A DNA stretch of 56,867 bases from Micromonospora marina (lineage in GTDB: Bacteria > Actinomycetota > Actinomycetes > Mycobacteriales > Micromonosporaceae), in NCBI RefSeq assembly GCF_900091565.1, contig NZ_FMCV01000030.1, positions 1 through 56,867 of the forward strand, written 5' to 3'. Both the position numbers and the translations under genes were made by a program. Below the pieces are notes generated by a model. That model was not told where the DNA came from. It searched no databases and worked only from the letters and a program-made list of their open reading frames with translations. Positions within the stretch are counted from its first letter, which is position 1, and the number at the start of each line of letters is the position of its first letter. This document shows positions 40,485-48,507 of this stretch, piece after piece.

Positions 40485-41531
40485 TCAGGCTGCGGCGGGG
40501 ACCCGGGCGGGTTGGCGTAGCGACGACTCCCCGGCCGACCAGGCGTCCAACAGGTGCGCGGCGAACAGGGCGTCCACCGCCAGCGCGGCGGCGGCCCCGA
40601 ACAGCACATCGGACGCGAGCGCCGGCTCGGCCCGGACCAGCCCGCCGCACATGTCGTACGCGGCGATCTGCTCGTGCACGGCGTCGGCCTCGACGTGCTC
40701 GTCGTAGAAGCGGGTGGCGGCCGCGTCGAAGCCCAGCCGCCGCAGTCCGTTGCCGTAGCGGCGGTTCGGCAGCGACGAGGTCATCTCGTAGGCGGCCAGG
40801 TGCCCGAGCAGCGCCCCGCGCAGCCGCCGGTGCAGGCCGAACAGGGACATCAGGTTGTTCGTCGCCAGTGTCACCGCGGGCACCAGGTCCAGGTGGGCGG
40901 CGTACCCGGTGTCCAGGCCGAGCCGGTCCATCGTGGTGCGGAACAACTCGGCGTGCATCCGGTCCAGCCGGCCGTTGCCGTACTCGTCGGTCTGGATCTC
41001 CACGAGCGCCGCCTTCGCCGGCCCGCCGAGCCGGGGCAACGCCCAGCTGTGCGGGTCGGCCTCGCGCAGGTGGTAGATCGAGCGGTGGGTGACGAACTCG
41101 CGGAACCGGCCGAGGTCCGCGCGGCGTTGCAGCGCGGCAGCGAGCGGCGGCCCGTCGTCGGCGGCCACCAGGTCCGCCAGCGCACCCGGCACGGCGGCCG
41201 GCAACACGACCGGGGGCGGGCCGGCCAGCTCACGCAGCGCCGCCTCGAACGGCCGCTCGGCGCGGGCGCGCAGCGCCAGCAGCGACGGCTCCCACTCCCA
41301 CGTCTCGTCGACGCCGGACCAGCCCCGGTAGTGCAGCTCGTAGCAGAGGAACAGGGTGAGCTGCAGGTCCTCGTCGGTCAGCGGCGCGGCGACCGCGTCC
41401 AGGTGTGCGCCCAGCCCGGCCGGCAGCGGGTGCGGCGCCTCGCGCAGCGCGGCCAGCAGCGCGGCGGAGACGGGCCCGCGCGCCGCGGGCAGCGGGGCGG
41501 GGCCGTAACGACTGTCGGCGGCGACTGACAT
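40485..41531 (-). CDS. Haem-oxygenase-like diiron redox enzyme
   Basis: A 348-residue all-helical protein of the iron-containing redox enzyme (HDO, UndA/BesC-like) superfamily. Likely metal ligands are Glu and His in LCYELHYRGW, Glu in ALVEIQTDEYG, and the HVEADAVHEQ motif (H...D..H) with a following Asp. Known members cleave or oxidise fatty acids or amino acids; the substrate here is unknown. CCAGGAGG gives an ideal ribosome binding site. A GTTT/GGGCAC pair lies upstream, overlapping the tail of the TPP-enzyme gene. Confidence 0.83.
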   Translation of the reverse strand: MSVAADSRYGPAPLPAARGPVSAALLAALREAPHPLPAGLGAHLDAVAAPLTDEDLQLTLFLCYELHYRGWSGVDETWEWEPSLLALRARAERPFEAALRELAGPPPVVLPAAVPGALADLVAADDGPPLAAALQRRADLGRFREFVTHRSIYHLREADPHSWALPRLGGPAKAALVEIQTDEYGNGRLDRMHAELFRTTMDRLGLDTGYAAHLDLVPAVTLATNNLMSLFGLHRRLRGALLGHLAAYEMTSSLPNRRYGNGLRRLGFDAAATRFYDEHVEADAVHEQIAAYDMCGGLVRAEPALASDVLFGAAAALAVDALFAAHLLDAWSAGESSLRQPARVPAAA

Positions 41532-41563
41532 GTGACCTCCTGGAACGGTTGCGCCCGGTCGCA

Positions 41564-41588
41564 GTGCCCCGCCGCGATGCCGCTAAAC
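41564..41588 (-). promoter_or_regulatory. Possible SigB-type promoter of diiron enzyme gene (GGGCAC variant)
   Basis: On the minus strand GTTT (41588-41585), 15-nt spacer, GGGCAC (41569-41564). The -35 box overlaps the stop region of the upstream TPP-enzyme gene. Confidence 0.35.
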
Positions 41589-43331
41589 GACTTCGTCCGC
41601 CGCGATGGCCTCGGTCTGGATCACCCGCTCCCGCACCCGGCGGGCCGCGTCCCCGTCGGCGACCAGGCCGCGCAGATCGGCCAGCGCCGGTTCCGGCGGG
41701 TCCAGCGGCACGGCCGGGTCCACCACCGCCTCCAGGACGGCGGGCCGGTCGGCCGCGAGCACCTCGTCCCAGGCGGGTCCGATCAGATCCGGCCGGTCCA
41801 CCCGCACGCCGTGCAGCCCGAGCAGGCGGGCCCACCCGGCGTACGGCACCTCGAGCCGCCGCTCCCCCGGTGACCGGCCGCTGCCGACGCCGGAGTGGTC
41901 CCGGTTGTTCAGCACCAGAACGATCAGCCGGGGATCGCGCCAGGCCGTCCAGTGGTGCGCCACCGTGATCAGCTCGGCCAGGCCGTTGAGCTGCATCGCG
42001 CCGTCGCCGAGCAGCGCGAGCACCGGCTCGTCCGGGCGGGCCAGCTTGGCCGCGACCGCGTACGGCAGCGCGCAGCCCATCGAGCCGAGCGTGCCGCACA
42101 GCCTGGCCTGCACTCCCGGCGGCAGCTCCAGGTGCCGGGCGTACCAGTAGACGACCGAGCCGACGTCGACGGCAACGCCGGCGTGCCGGGGCAGCCGGGC
42201 GGACAGCTCGCGGAGCACGAGCCGCGGGTCGACCGGCTCGGCGGGCGTGGCGGTGCGCTCGGCGGCGGCCGCACGCCACCGGTCCGCCATCTTCTCCACC
42301 ATGGCGCGCCACTCGCGGTGCGGATTCTCCGGCACCCGGGTCAGCAGCGCCCGCAGCGTCTCGGCGGCGTCGCCGACGAGCGGCACGTCCACCGGGTAGT
42401 GGGTGCCGATGCGGCGGCCGTCGATGTCGATCTGGATGGTCCGCACCTGGCCGGGCATCGGGAACCAGTCGGTCCACGGATCGTTGGTGCCGATCATCAG
42501 CAGCGTGTCGCAGCCGCCCATGAGCTGCGCGGCGGCGGTGGTGCCGACCTCGCCGAGCACGCCGGTGTGGAACGGCAGCCGCTCGTCGAGCACCGGCTTG
42601 CCCAGCAGCGACGTGGCGACGCCGGCGCCGAGCCGGTCGGCGAGCGCGACGATCTCCTCGGCCGCGCCGTGCGCGCCCTGACCGACGAGCACCGCCACCC
42701 GCTGCCCGTTGCCGAGCAGCGAGGCGGCGGCGTCCAGGTCGGCGTCGTGTGGCAGCACCCGGGCCAGCGGCTCGCCGGGCGTCGCGGTGAGCACCCCGGC
42801 GGTCTGCGGCACCAGGTCCGGTACGGCGGTGACCTGCAACGCCCGTGGCAGCACCACACAGGTCGGGCTGCGGGTCGCCGCGGCGGTGCGGAACGCCTGG
42901 TCCAGCAGCACGGGCACCTGTTCCGGGCTGCGGCCGTAGCGGACGAACTGGTTGCACACGTCGCCGAACAGCCGGCTCAACCCGATCTCCTCGTGCGCGC
43001 CACCGAGCGGGCCGGTGACGTCCTCGCCGATGATCGCGACCACCGGCTTGCTGTCGAGCTTGGCGTCGTAGAGCCCGTTGAGCAGGTGCACCGCGCTGGG
43101 CCCCTGGGTCGCCAGGCACACCCCGACACCGCCGGTGAACTTCGCATGGCCGGTGGCCATGTACGAGGCGGTCTCCTCGTGCCGGGCGGGGACGAACGCC
43201 GGGTCCCCGCCCGCGTCGTCGAGCGCGCCCACGAGCGGGGCGATCGCCGCGCCCGGACAGCCGAACACCCGCGGCACCCGCCAGGCCCGCAGGCGCTCGA
43301 CCACCAGGTCGGCGACGACACGCTCAGCCAT
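41583..43331 (-). CDS. Thiamine diphosphate-dependent enzyme (pyruvate oxidase / acetolactate synthase-like)
   Basis: A 582-residue TPP enzyme with the standard three domains: N-terminal PYR domain with the catalytic Glu52 in ARHEETAS, a central Rossmann-like domain (200-330), and C-terminal PP domain with the GDGAMQLNGLAEL magnesium/TPP motif and the LNNRDHSG segment. It is closest in pattern to pyruvate oxidase or indolepyruvate/oxalyl-type members; no FAD-specific feature is decisive. It overlaps the upstream Vms1-like gene by 8 nt, so it is the second gene of that operon. Confidence 0.88.
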   Translation of the reverse strand: MAERVVADLVVERLRAWRVPRVFGCPGAAIAPLVGALDDAGGDPAFVPARHEETASYMATGHAKFTGGVGVCLATQGPSAVHLLNGLYDAKLDSKPVVAIIGEDVTGPLGGAHEEIGLSRLFGDVCNQFVRYGRSPEQVPVLLDQAFRTAAATRSPTCVVLPRALQVTAVPDLVPQTAGVLTATPGEPLARVLPHDADLDAAASLLGNGQRVAVLVGQGAHGAAEEIVALADRLGAGVATSLLGKPVLDERLPFHTGVLGEVGTTAAAQLMGGCDTLLMIGTNDPWTDWFPMPGQVRTIQIDIDGRRIGTHYPVDVPLVGDAAETLRALLTRVPENPHREWRAMVEKMADRWRAAAAERTATPAEPVDPRLVLRELSARLPRHAGVAVDVGSVVYWYARHLELPPGVQARLCGTLGSMGCALPYAVAAKLARPDEPVLALLGDGAMQLNGLAELITVAHHWTAWRDPRLIVLVLNNRDHSGVGSGRSPGERRLEVPYAGWARLLGLHGVRVDRPDLIGPAWDEVLAADRPAVLEAVVDPAVPLDPPEPALADLRGLVADGDAARRVRERVIQTEAIAADEVV

Positions 43332-44448
43332 TACCCCGCCCCGGCGTGCTCGCGTCGACGTAGCGCAGCACCGCACCGACCCCGTCGGTCAACTCCGGCG
43401 CCTCGTCGGGCGCGAGCACGGTGAGGTCCGCGTCGGTGCCGATCAGCGCGCGCAGCAACGCCGCGTCGGCGCGTACCTGCTGGGGGTCGGCCACCGACAT
43501 CCCGGCCAGCTGCGCCGGGTCGGTGGCGATCTCGGTCGGCTCGGGGCCCACCCACAGCTCGCCGTCGGCCGACGCGTCGTCGACGATCAGCATGGTGTCG
43601 ACCTGGTTGCGTTGCAGCGCGGAGACCACGGCGTCGAGTCCGGCGCCGACGTCCTCCTGGACGCCGAAGCGGTCCAGGGCGTCGGCGATCCGCCGGTCGG
43701 CGACCTCGGCGACGGTCTGCACCGTGATGTCGTCCATCAGCGTGTCGTCGGCACCGACGTCGCGGGCGCCCGCGTCGGTGCGCACCAGGACGTCCTGCCA
43801 GCGGGCGGGAAGCTGGGCGGCGATCATGCCGGTGGCCCGGACGTCCCCGGCCACCACCACGACGTCCGCGCCGACGCGCTCGGCCAGGTCGGCGGTGGCC
43901 GCCGCGGCGTCACCGGCGTTCTGGTGCCACGCCTCCATCGCGGCGCGCTGGTAGCGGGACTGCGACCAGCCGCCCGGCTGCACCCGGCGCAGCTGGCGGC
44001 TCTGCCCGCCCCGCACCTGCGCCCGCCGGGGCACCCCGCCGGCGCTGACCGCCATGGCGTCCGCGCCGGTACGGTCGGCCAGTACCCGCACCCAGGCCAC
44101 CTGCTCACCGCGCTGGGCCACGAGCGGCATGGTGTGCGGCAACGCCGACCAGCTCGCCAGGTCACGCAGTGGCGGCGCGGAGAGGTACTCGGTGAGCACC
44201 ACCCGGCCCCGGCTGGCGAACACGGCGATGCCGTAGTCGCCGGGCATCGGCTGGTGCCGGCGTACGACCTCCTCCACCGCCTCGACGGTGACCGGGTCGG
44301 CGCCCTGCCCCAGCAGGTCGCCCTTGAGGGCCCGCCAGCGCAGGTCGACCTGCGCTCGCGCGTCCTGGGTGTCGCGGGAGGCGTCCATGTACACCGAGCA
44401 CCAGGGCCCGGGACGGTCGTAGAGCGGGCGCAGGAAGGACAGCTGCAT
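43324..44448 (-). CDS. Vms1/eRF1-like (Rv2629-type) putative peptidyl-tRNA hydrolase
   Basis: A 374-residue protein of the bacterial eRF1-like family (Rv2629, Vms1/ANKZF1 clan). Family marks are LYDRPGPWCSVYMDASRDT at the N-terminus, VQPGGWSQSRYQR at about 160 (equivalent of the eRF1 GGQ loop), VVVVAGDVRATGMIA, and the C-terminal L7Ae-like part (VDTMLIVDDAS). Members are linked to ribosome rescue and hypoxia or dormancy. Coupled to the TPP-enzyme gene by an 8-nt overlap. A GGGTAT box (44484-44479) lies upstream, with a poor -35. Confidence 0.82.
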   Translation of the reverse strand: MQLSFLRPLYDRPGPWCSVYMDASRDTQDARAQVDLRWRALKGDLLGQGADPVTVEAVEEVVRRHQPMPGDYGIAVFASRGRVVLTEYLSAPPLRDLASWSALPHTMPLVAQRGEQVAWVRVLADRTGADAMAVSAGGVPRRAQVRGGQSRQLRRVQPGGWSQSRYQRAAMEAWHQNAGDAAAATADLAERVGADVVVVAGDVRATGMIAAQLPARWQDVLVRTDAGARDVGADDTLMDDITVQTVAEVADRRIADALDRFGVQEDVGAGLDAVVSALQRNQVDTMLIVDDASADGELWVGPEPTEIATDPAQLAGMSVADPQQVRADAALLRALIGTDADLTVLAPDEAPELTDGVGAVLRYVDASTPGRGNG

Positions 44449-44600
44449 GCTCGACCCCTTTCCGGCTCGGCCGCACGCATACCCGCGCCCCGGCGGAGTT
44501 CACCTGCCCCGCATCCCGGGCGTGACCGATGTTCATTCACGTCGTTCAACCCGAAGGGCCGATACCATCTGTGCACGGAACGGGACTCTCGGTGGTGAAC

Positions 44601-45140
44601 ATGGACACGGAGCTGTACAGCCGGCGCATCGTCAGCCCGACGGAACGCGTCGTCACCGGGCGTCTGATCCGGTTGATGGAGGGCTACGCCCGGGAGGTCC
44701 GGATCGGGCAGCCCGCCCTGGTCGCGGTGCTGACCGCCGCGGGGGTGGTGGGGCTGCTGCTGAAGGTGGTGCGCGCGTTGCTCAGCAGCGGCGGCGGTGG
44801 GGCCCGGCGCAGCTTCAAGGAGCTGAAGAAGGGGCCGGAGTTCCTGGTCACCCCGGTCCGGGTACGCGACGCCACCGGCCGGCTGGTCGAGGTCGAGCTG
44901 CACGGCCACCTGCCGCAGAGCGCGCTGCACCCCGGCGACCACGTCCAGCTCACGCTTCGGCCGCAACGGGACGAGGACCTGCCGCCGCGGGTCGAGCGGA
45001 TCGTCAACCTGACCACCGGGCAACTGCTCACCCCGCGTACCGCGACGCTCTGGTCGCACCTGGGGCCCGCGCTGCTGCTCCAGGCGATGCTGGGCGTCGT
45101 GCTGCTGCTCGGCGTGGCCGCCTGCTCGGCCCTGACGTAG
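44601..45140 (+). CDS. Hypothetical membrane protein, 179 residues
   Basis: A protein with hydrophobic segments at about 35-58 and 155-178 and a polar domain between them (FKELKKGPEFLVTPVRVRDA; VEVELHGHLPQSALHPGDHV) that reads like a small beta-barrel (OB or similar) fold. No family recognised. The ATG at 44601 is the first methionine with a plausible upstream GGTGGTGA. It is divergent from the Vms1-like gene. Confidence 0.6.
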   Translation: MDTELYSRRIVSPTERVVTGRLIRLMEGYAREVRIGQPALVAVLTAAGVVGLLLKVVRALLSSGGGGARRSFKELKKGPEFLVTPVRVRDATGRLVEVELHGHLPQSALHPGDHVQLTLRPQRDEDLPPRVERIVNLTTGQLLTPRTATLWSHLGPALLLQAMLGVVLLLGVAACSALT

Positions 45141-45145
45141 GGCGT

Positions 45146-45171
45146 GTTTCCCGCCGGGCGACGGCGGGCAC
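45146..45171 (+). promoter_or_regulatory. Hairpin or SigB-type promoter variant upstream of hydrolase gene
   Basis: GTTT (45146-45149), 16-nt spacer, GGGCAC (45166-45171), 10 nt before the hydrolase ATG. The spacer also forms a 7-bp hairpin, so the stretch may instead terminate the preceding gene. Confidence 0.3.
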
Positions 45172-45181
45172 CGCTGCGGCC

Positions 45182-46072
45182 ATGTTCGAAGGATTCACGC
45201 TCACCGAGATCGACGTCGGCGCGGTGCGCCTGCGCGTACGCCACGGCGGCTCCGGGCCACCGGTGGTGCTGCTGCACGGGCACCCGCGTACCCATGCGAC
45301 CTGGCACCGGGTGGCCCCGCGGCTGGCGGCGCGGCACACGGTGATCTGCCCGGACCTGCGCGGCTACGGCGGCTCGTCGAAGCCGCCGAGCGACCCGGAG
45401 CACACCGTCTACTCGAAGCGTGCGATGGCCGCCGACGTGGTCGGGCTGCTCGACGCGCTCGGCCACCGCCGGGCCGCCGTGATCGGTCACGACCGCGGCG
45501 CGTACGTGGCCATGCGGACCGCCCTGGACCATCCCGACCGGGTGAGCCGTCTCGGCGTGCTGGACGGGGTGCCGATCGGCGAGGCGCTGGCCCGCTGCGA
45601 CGCCCGGTTCGCCGCCCGCTGGTGGCACTGGTTCTTCCTCGGCCAGCTCGCCAAGCCGGCCGAGCGGGTCATAAACGCCGACCCGGACGCCTGGTACGGC
45701 GGATCACCGGAGGAGATGGGCGAGCAGGCGTACGCCGACTACCGGCAGGCCATCCACGATCCGGCCACGGTGCACGCGATGTGCGAGGACTACCGGGCCG
45801 GGCTCGGCCCGGACCGGGCGGCGGACGACGCCGACCGGGCCGCCGGGCGGCGGATCGCCTGCCCGGTGCTGTTCGCCTGGTCCGAGCGCGACGACATGGT
45901 CGACCTGTACGGCGACCCGGCGGCGATCTGGCGGGACTGGGCCGACGACGTGCGGACCGCGTCGGTTCCGTCCGGGCACCACATGGCCGAGGAGGCGCCG
46001 CGGGAGCTGACCGACGTGCTGGCCGGTTTCCTCGCGGGGGACGTCGCCGCGGTCAGCGACCGGCCGGGGTGA
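45182..46072 (+). CDS. Alpha/beta hydrolase, haloacetate dehalogenase-like
   Basis: A 296-residue alpha/beta hydrolase. The nucleophile elbow is VIGHDRGAYVAM with Asp rather than Ser, as in haloalkane and (fluoro)haloacetate dehalogenases and epoxide hydrolases. HGHPRTHATWHRVAP is the oxyanion and substrate region, LFAWSERDDMVD holds the acid, and VPSGHHMAEEAP the catalytic His. The RxxR-type Arg residues that bind carboxylate in fluoroacetate dehalogenase could be those in GHDRGAYVAMR, but the true substrate is open. The 3' end overlaps the convergent DUF3817 gene by 20 bp. Confidence 0.88.
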   Translation: MFEGFTLTEIDVGAVRLRVRHGGSGPPVVLLHGHPRTHATWHRVAPRLAARHTVICPDLRGYGGSSKPPSDPEHTVYSKRAMAADVVGLLDALGHRRAAVIGHDRGAYVAMRTALDHPDRVSRLGVLDGVPIGEALARCDARFAARWWHWFFLGQLAKPAERVINADPDAWYGGSPEEMGEQAYADYRQAIHDPATVHAMCEDYRAGLGPDRAADDADRAAGRRIACPVLFAWSERDDMVDLYGDPAAIWRDWADDVRTASVPSGHHMAEEAPRELTDVLAGFLAGDVAAVSDRPG

Positions 46073-46394
46073 GCGGCCGCTGCGCGACAGCCGGCGCGTC
46101 GAGCAGGCCGCGGCGGCTCGCCCAGCGCTCGAACAGCACCGTGGCGAACGGCGGCACGGCGGCGACCAGGGCCAGCCCGGTCTGCACGAGCGTCCAGCGG
46201 CGCCGCCGGGCCACCACGAGCGCCAGCAGGCCGTAGACCACGAACAGCGCGCCGTGGACGGGGCCGAAGATCTTCACGCCGATCTCGTCACCGGGCGGGC
46301 CGTACTTGACCGCCATCCCGGCCAGCAGCGCCGCCCACGAGCAGGCCTCGGCGAGCGCCGCCACCACGAACGCCCGGCTCCACCCGTCGCGCAT
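46053..46394 (-). CDS. DUF3817 membrane protein
   Basis: A 113-residue membrane protein with three hydrophobic segments and the DUF3817 pattern FVVAALAEACSWAALLAGMAVKY, IFGPVHGALFVVYGLLAL. Function unknown. The ATG at 46394 is chosen because GGGGAG lies 6 nt upstream; an ATG at 46424 has a poor site. Tail-to-tail overlap with the hydrolase gene. Confidence 0.85.
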   Translation of the reverse strand: MRDGWSRAFVVAALAEACSWAALLAGMAVKYGPPGDEIGVKIFGPVHGALFVVYGLLALVVARRRRWTLVQTGLALVAAVPPFATVLFERWASRRGLLDAPAVAQRPLTPAGR

Positions 46395-46475
46395 CAGCCA
46401 CTCCCCTTCGCCGTCGGCGGCCATGCTATCCGCCCTGGCCGCGCCGCCCGGCCGGAACCCGCCGCCCCGCGACGG

Positions 46476-46501
46476 GGATCACCGGGGCCGTCACGGGGTA
46501 C
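46476..46501 (+). promoter_or_regulatory. Possible SigB-type promoter of GCS2-type ligase gene
   Basis: GGAT (46476-46479, fits GNNT), 16-nt spacer, GGGTAC (46496-46501). It is followed by an imperfect hairpin at 46502-46522 in the leader. Confidence 0.35.
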
Positions 46502-46579
46502 AGAAAGGGCCTCCGGGCCTTTCCTGACCCGCCACTGCGTGCGAGGTTGGGGAGAACCAACGGTGACAGGGTGGTGACC

Positions 46580-48058
46580 ATGGGCGAGGACGTCGGCGTA
46601 CGTACCTTCAGCCGGGAGGACCGGGCCCGCTATCGCGAGAAGGTCCGGCGGTGCCTGGACGTGTTCGCCGAGATGCTGCGCGAGTCCCGGTTCGACGTGG
46701 AGCGGCCGATGACCGGCCTGGAGATCGAGCTGAACCTGGTCGACGACGGCTTCGACCCGGCCATGCGCAACGCCGACGTGCTGGAGGCGATCGCCGACCC
46801 GGCGTTCCAGACCGAGCTGGGCCAGTTCAACGTGGAGATCAACGTCGAGCCGCGGCGGCTCGCCGGCACCGGCACGGCGGCGTTCGAGGAGCACGTCCGG
46901 GCCAGCCTGAACGCGGCCGAGGAGAAGGCCCGCACGGTGGGCGCGCACATGGTGATGGTCGGGATCCTGCCGACGCTGCGCCCGGAGCACCTGACCGCCG
47001 AGACGCTGTCGGCGAACCCCCGGTACGCGCTGCTCAACGAGCAGATCTTCGCCGCCCGCGGCGAGGACCTGCCGATCGCGATCAGCGGGGTGGAGCGGCT
47101 GGCCACCAGCGCCGACACCATCACGCCGGAGGCGGCGTGCACCAGCACCCAGTTCCACCTCCAGGTCAGCCCGGCGCAGTTCGCCGACTACTGGAACGCG
47201 GCCCAGGCGGTCGCCGGCATCCAGGTGGCGCTCGGGGCGAACTCCCCGTTGTTCTTCGGCCGGGAGTTGTGGCGCGAGACCCGGGTGCCGCTTTTCCAGC
47301 AGGCCACCGACACCCGGGCGGAGGAGATCAAGGCCCAGGGCGTACGCCCGCGGGTGTGGTTCGGCGAGCGCTGGATCACCTCGGTCTTCGACCTGTTCGA
47401 GGAGAACGTCCGCTACTTCCCGGCGCTGCTGCCGGTCTGCGACCCGGAGGACCCGGCGGCCACGCTGCACAGCGGCGGCGTCCCCAAGCTGGCCGAGCTG
47501 CGGTTGCACAACGGCACCGTCTACCGGTGGAACCGGCCGGTCTACGACGTGCTCAAGGGCCGGCCGCACCTGCGGGTGGAGAACCGGGTGCTGCCGGCCG
47601 GGCCGACCGTGCTGGACACGGTCGCCAACGGCGCGTTCTACTTCGGCCTGGTGCGGGCGCTCGCCGAGTCCGACCGTCCGCTGTGGTCGCAGATGTCGTT
47701 CAGCGCGGCCGAGGAGAACTTCAACGCCTGCGCCCGGCACGGCATCGACGCCCAGGTGTACTGGCCCGGGCTGGGCTACCTGCCGGTGACCGAGCTGGTG
47801 CTGCGCCGGCTGCTGCCGATGGCCCATCACGGGCTGGACCGGTGGGGCCTGGACCCGGCGGAGCGGGACCGGCTGCTCGGCATCGTCGAGCAGCGCTGCC
47901 TGACCGGCCGCAACGGCGCGACGTGGCAGGTGGAGACGCTGCACCGGCTGGAGTCGGCCGACCACATGGACCGGCCGGCGGCACTGCGCGAGGTGGTCCG
48001 CCACTACGTCGACCTGATGCACAGCAACCGGCCCGTGCACGAGTGGCCGATCCCCTGA
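46580..48058 (+). CDS. Glutamate-cysteine ligase family (GCS2-type) protein
   Basis: A 492-residue ATP-dependent carboxylate-amine ligase of the GCS2 clan: MTGLEIELNLVDDGFDPA (metal-binding Glu pair), TELGQFNVEINVEPRRL, ACTSTQFHLQVSP and LRVENRVLPAGPT. The start ATG follows ACAGGGTGGTGACC. Actinomycetes use mycothiol rather than glutathione, so the product need not be gamma-glutamylcysteine; related enzymes act in ergothioneine synthesis (EgtA), but the other egt genes are not next to it. Confidence 0.82.
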   Translation: MGEDVGVRTFSREDRARYREKVRRCLDVFAEMLRESRFDVERPMTGLEIELNLVDDGFDPAMRNADVLEAIADPAFQTELGQFNVEINVEPRRLAGTGTAAFEEHVRASLNAAEEKARTVGAHMVMVGILPTLRPEHLTAETLSANPRYALLNEQIFAARGEDLPIAISGVERLATSADTITPEAACTSTQFHLQVSPAQFADYWNAAQAVAGIQVALGANSPLFFGRELWRETRVPLFQQATDTRAEEIKAQGVRPRVWFGERWITSVFDLFEENVRYFPALLPVCDPEDPAATLHSGGVPKLAELRLHNGTVYRWNRPVYDVLKGRPHLRVENRVLPAGPTVLDTVANGAFYFGLVRALAESDRPLWSQMSFSAAEENFNACARHGIDAQVYWPGLGYLPVTELVLRRLLPMAHHGLDRWGLDPAERDRLLGIVEQRCLTGRNGATWQVETLHRLESADHMDRPAALREVVRHYVDLMHSNRPVHEWPIP

Positions 48059-48150
48059 CCCGGGCCGGCGCGGTGACCGTGCGTCCGGCCGGCGGGTCGG
48101 CGCGACGTGGTAGCTGGGCACCGCGACGATCAGCAGGGCGCTGGGCGGCC

Positions 48151-48441
48151 CTACGAGGCCAGGCGTCGTTCGGACGGCGCGAGGCGCCCCGCGGCTCCGG
48201 AACTGTTGATCTCGGACCACACCTCGTCGAGGGAGAGGCCGAGAACGTCGGCGATGGCCGCGATGGTGGGGAACGCCGGCGTGGCGACCCGGCCGGACTC
48301 GATCTTCCGGAGCGTCTCCGGGGAGACGCCCGCGTCGAGCGCGGTGAGCAGCATCGAACGCCCACCCCGGGCGCGGCGCAGGAGCGCGCCGAGGCGCTGC
48401 CCGCGTTCGACCTCGGCGGGGGTGAGGGGCAACCTGACCAT
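48151..48441 (-). CDS. XRE-family helix-turn-helix regulator
   Basis: A 96-residue single-domain HTH protein: RRARGGRSMLLTALDAGVSPETLRKIESGRV is the DNA-binding segment (helix-turn-helix across LLTALDAGVSPETLRKIES), followed by ATPAFPTIAAIADVLGLSLDEVW. It is divergent from a methionine aminopeptidase gene over a 66-bp gap; this pair is seen in other actinomycetes. It likely controls the shared promoter region. Confidence 0.88.
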   Translation of the reverse strand: MVRLPLTPAEVERGQRLGALLRRARGGRSMLLTALDAGVSPETLRKIESGRVATPAFPTIAAIADVLGLSLDEVWSEINSSGAAGRLAPSERRLAS

Positions 48442-48456
48442 GCCAGGATTCTAGTA

Positions 48457-48478
48457 CCGGGATAACATGGCCGGGATA
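48457..48478. promoter_or_regulatory. Direct repeat, likely operator between XRE and map genes
   Basis: Two copies of CCGGGATA (48457-48464, 48471-48478), 14 bp apart start to start, lie in the centre of the 66-bp divergent gap, in the place where the XRE regulator would bind. Confidence 0.5.
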
Positions 48479-48507
48479 CTTATTGGTCCCGCGAGGAAGG
48501 CGCCTGC

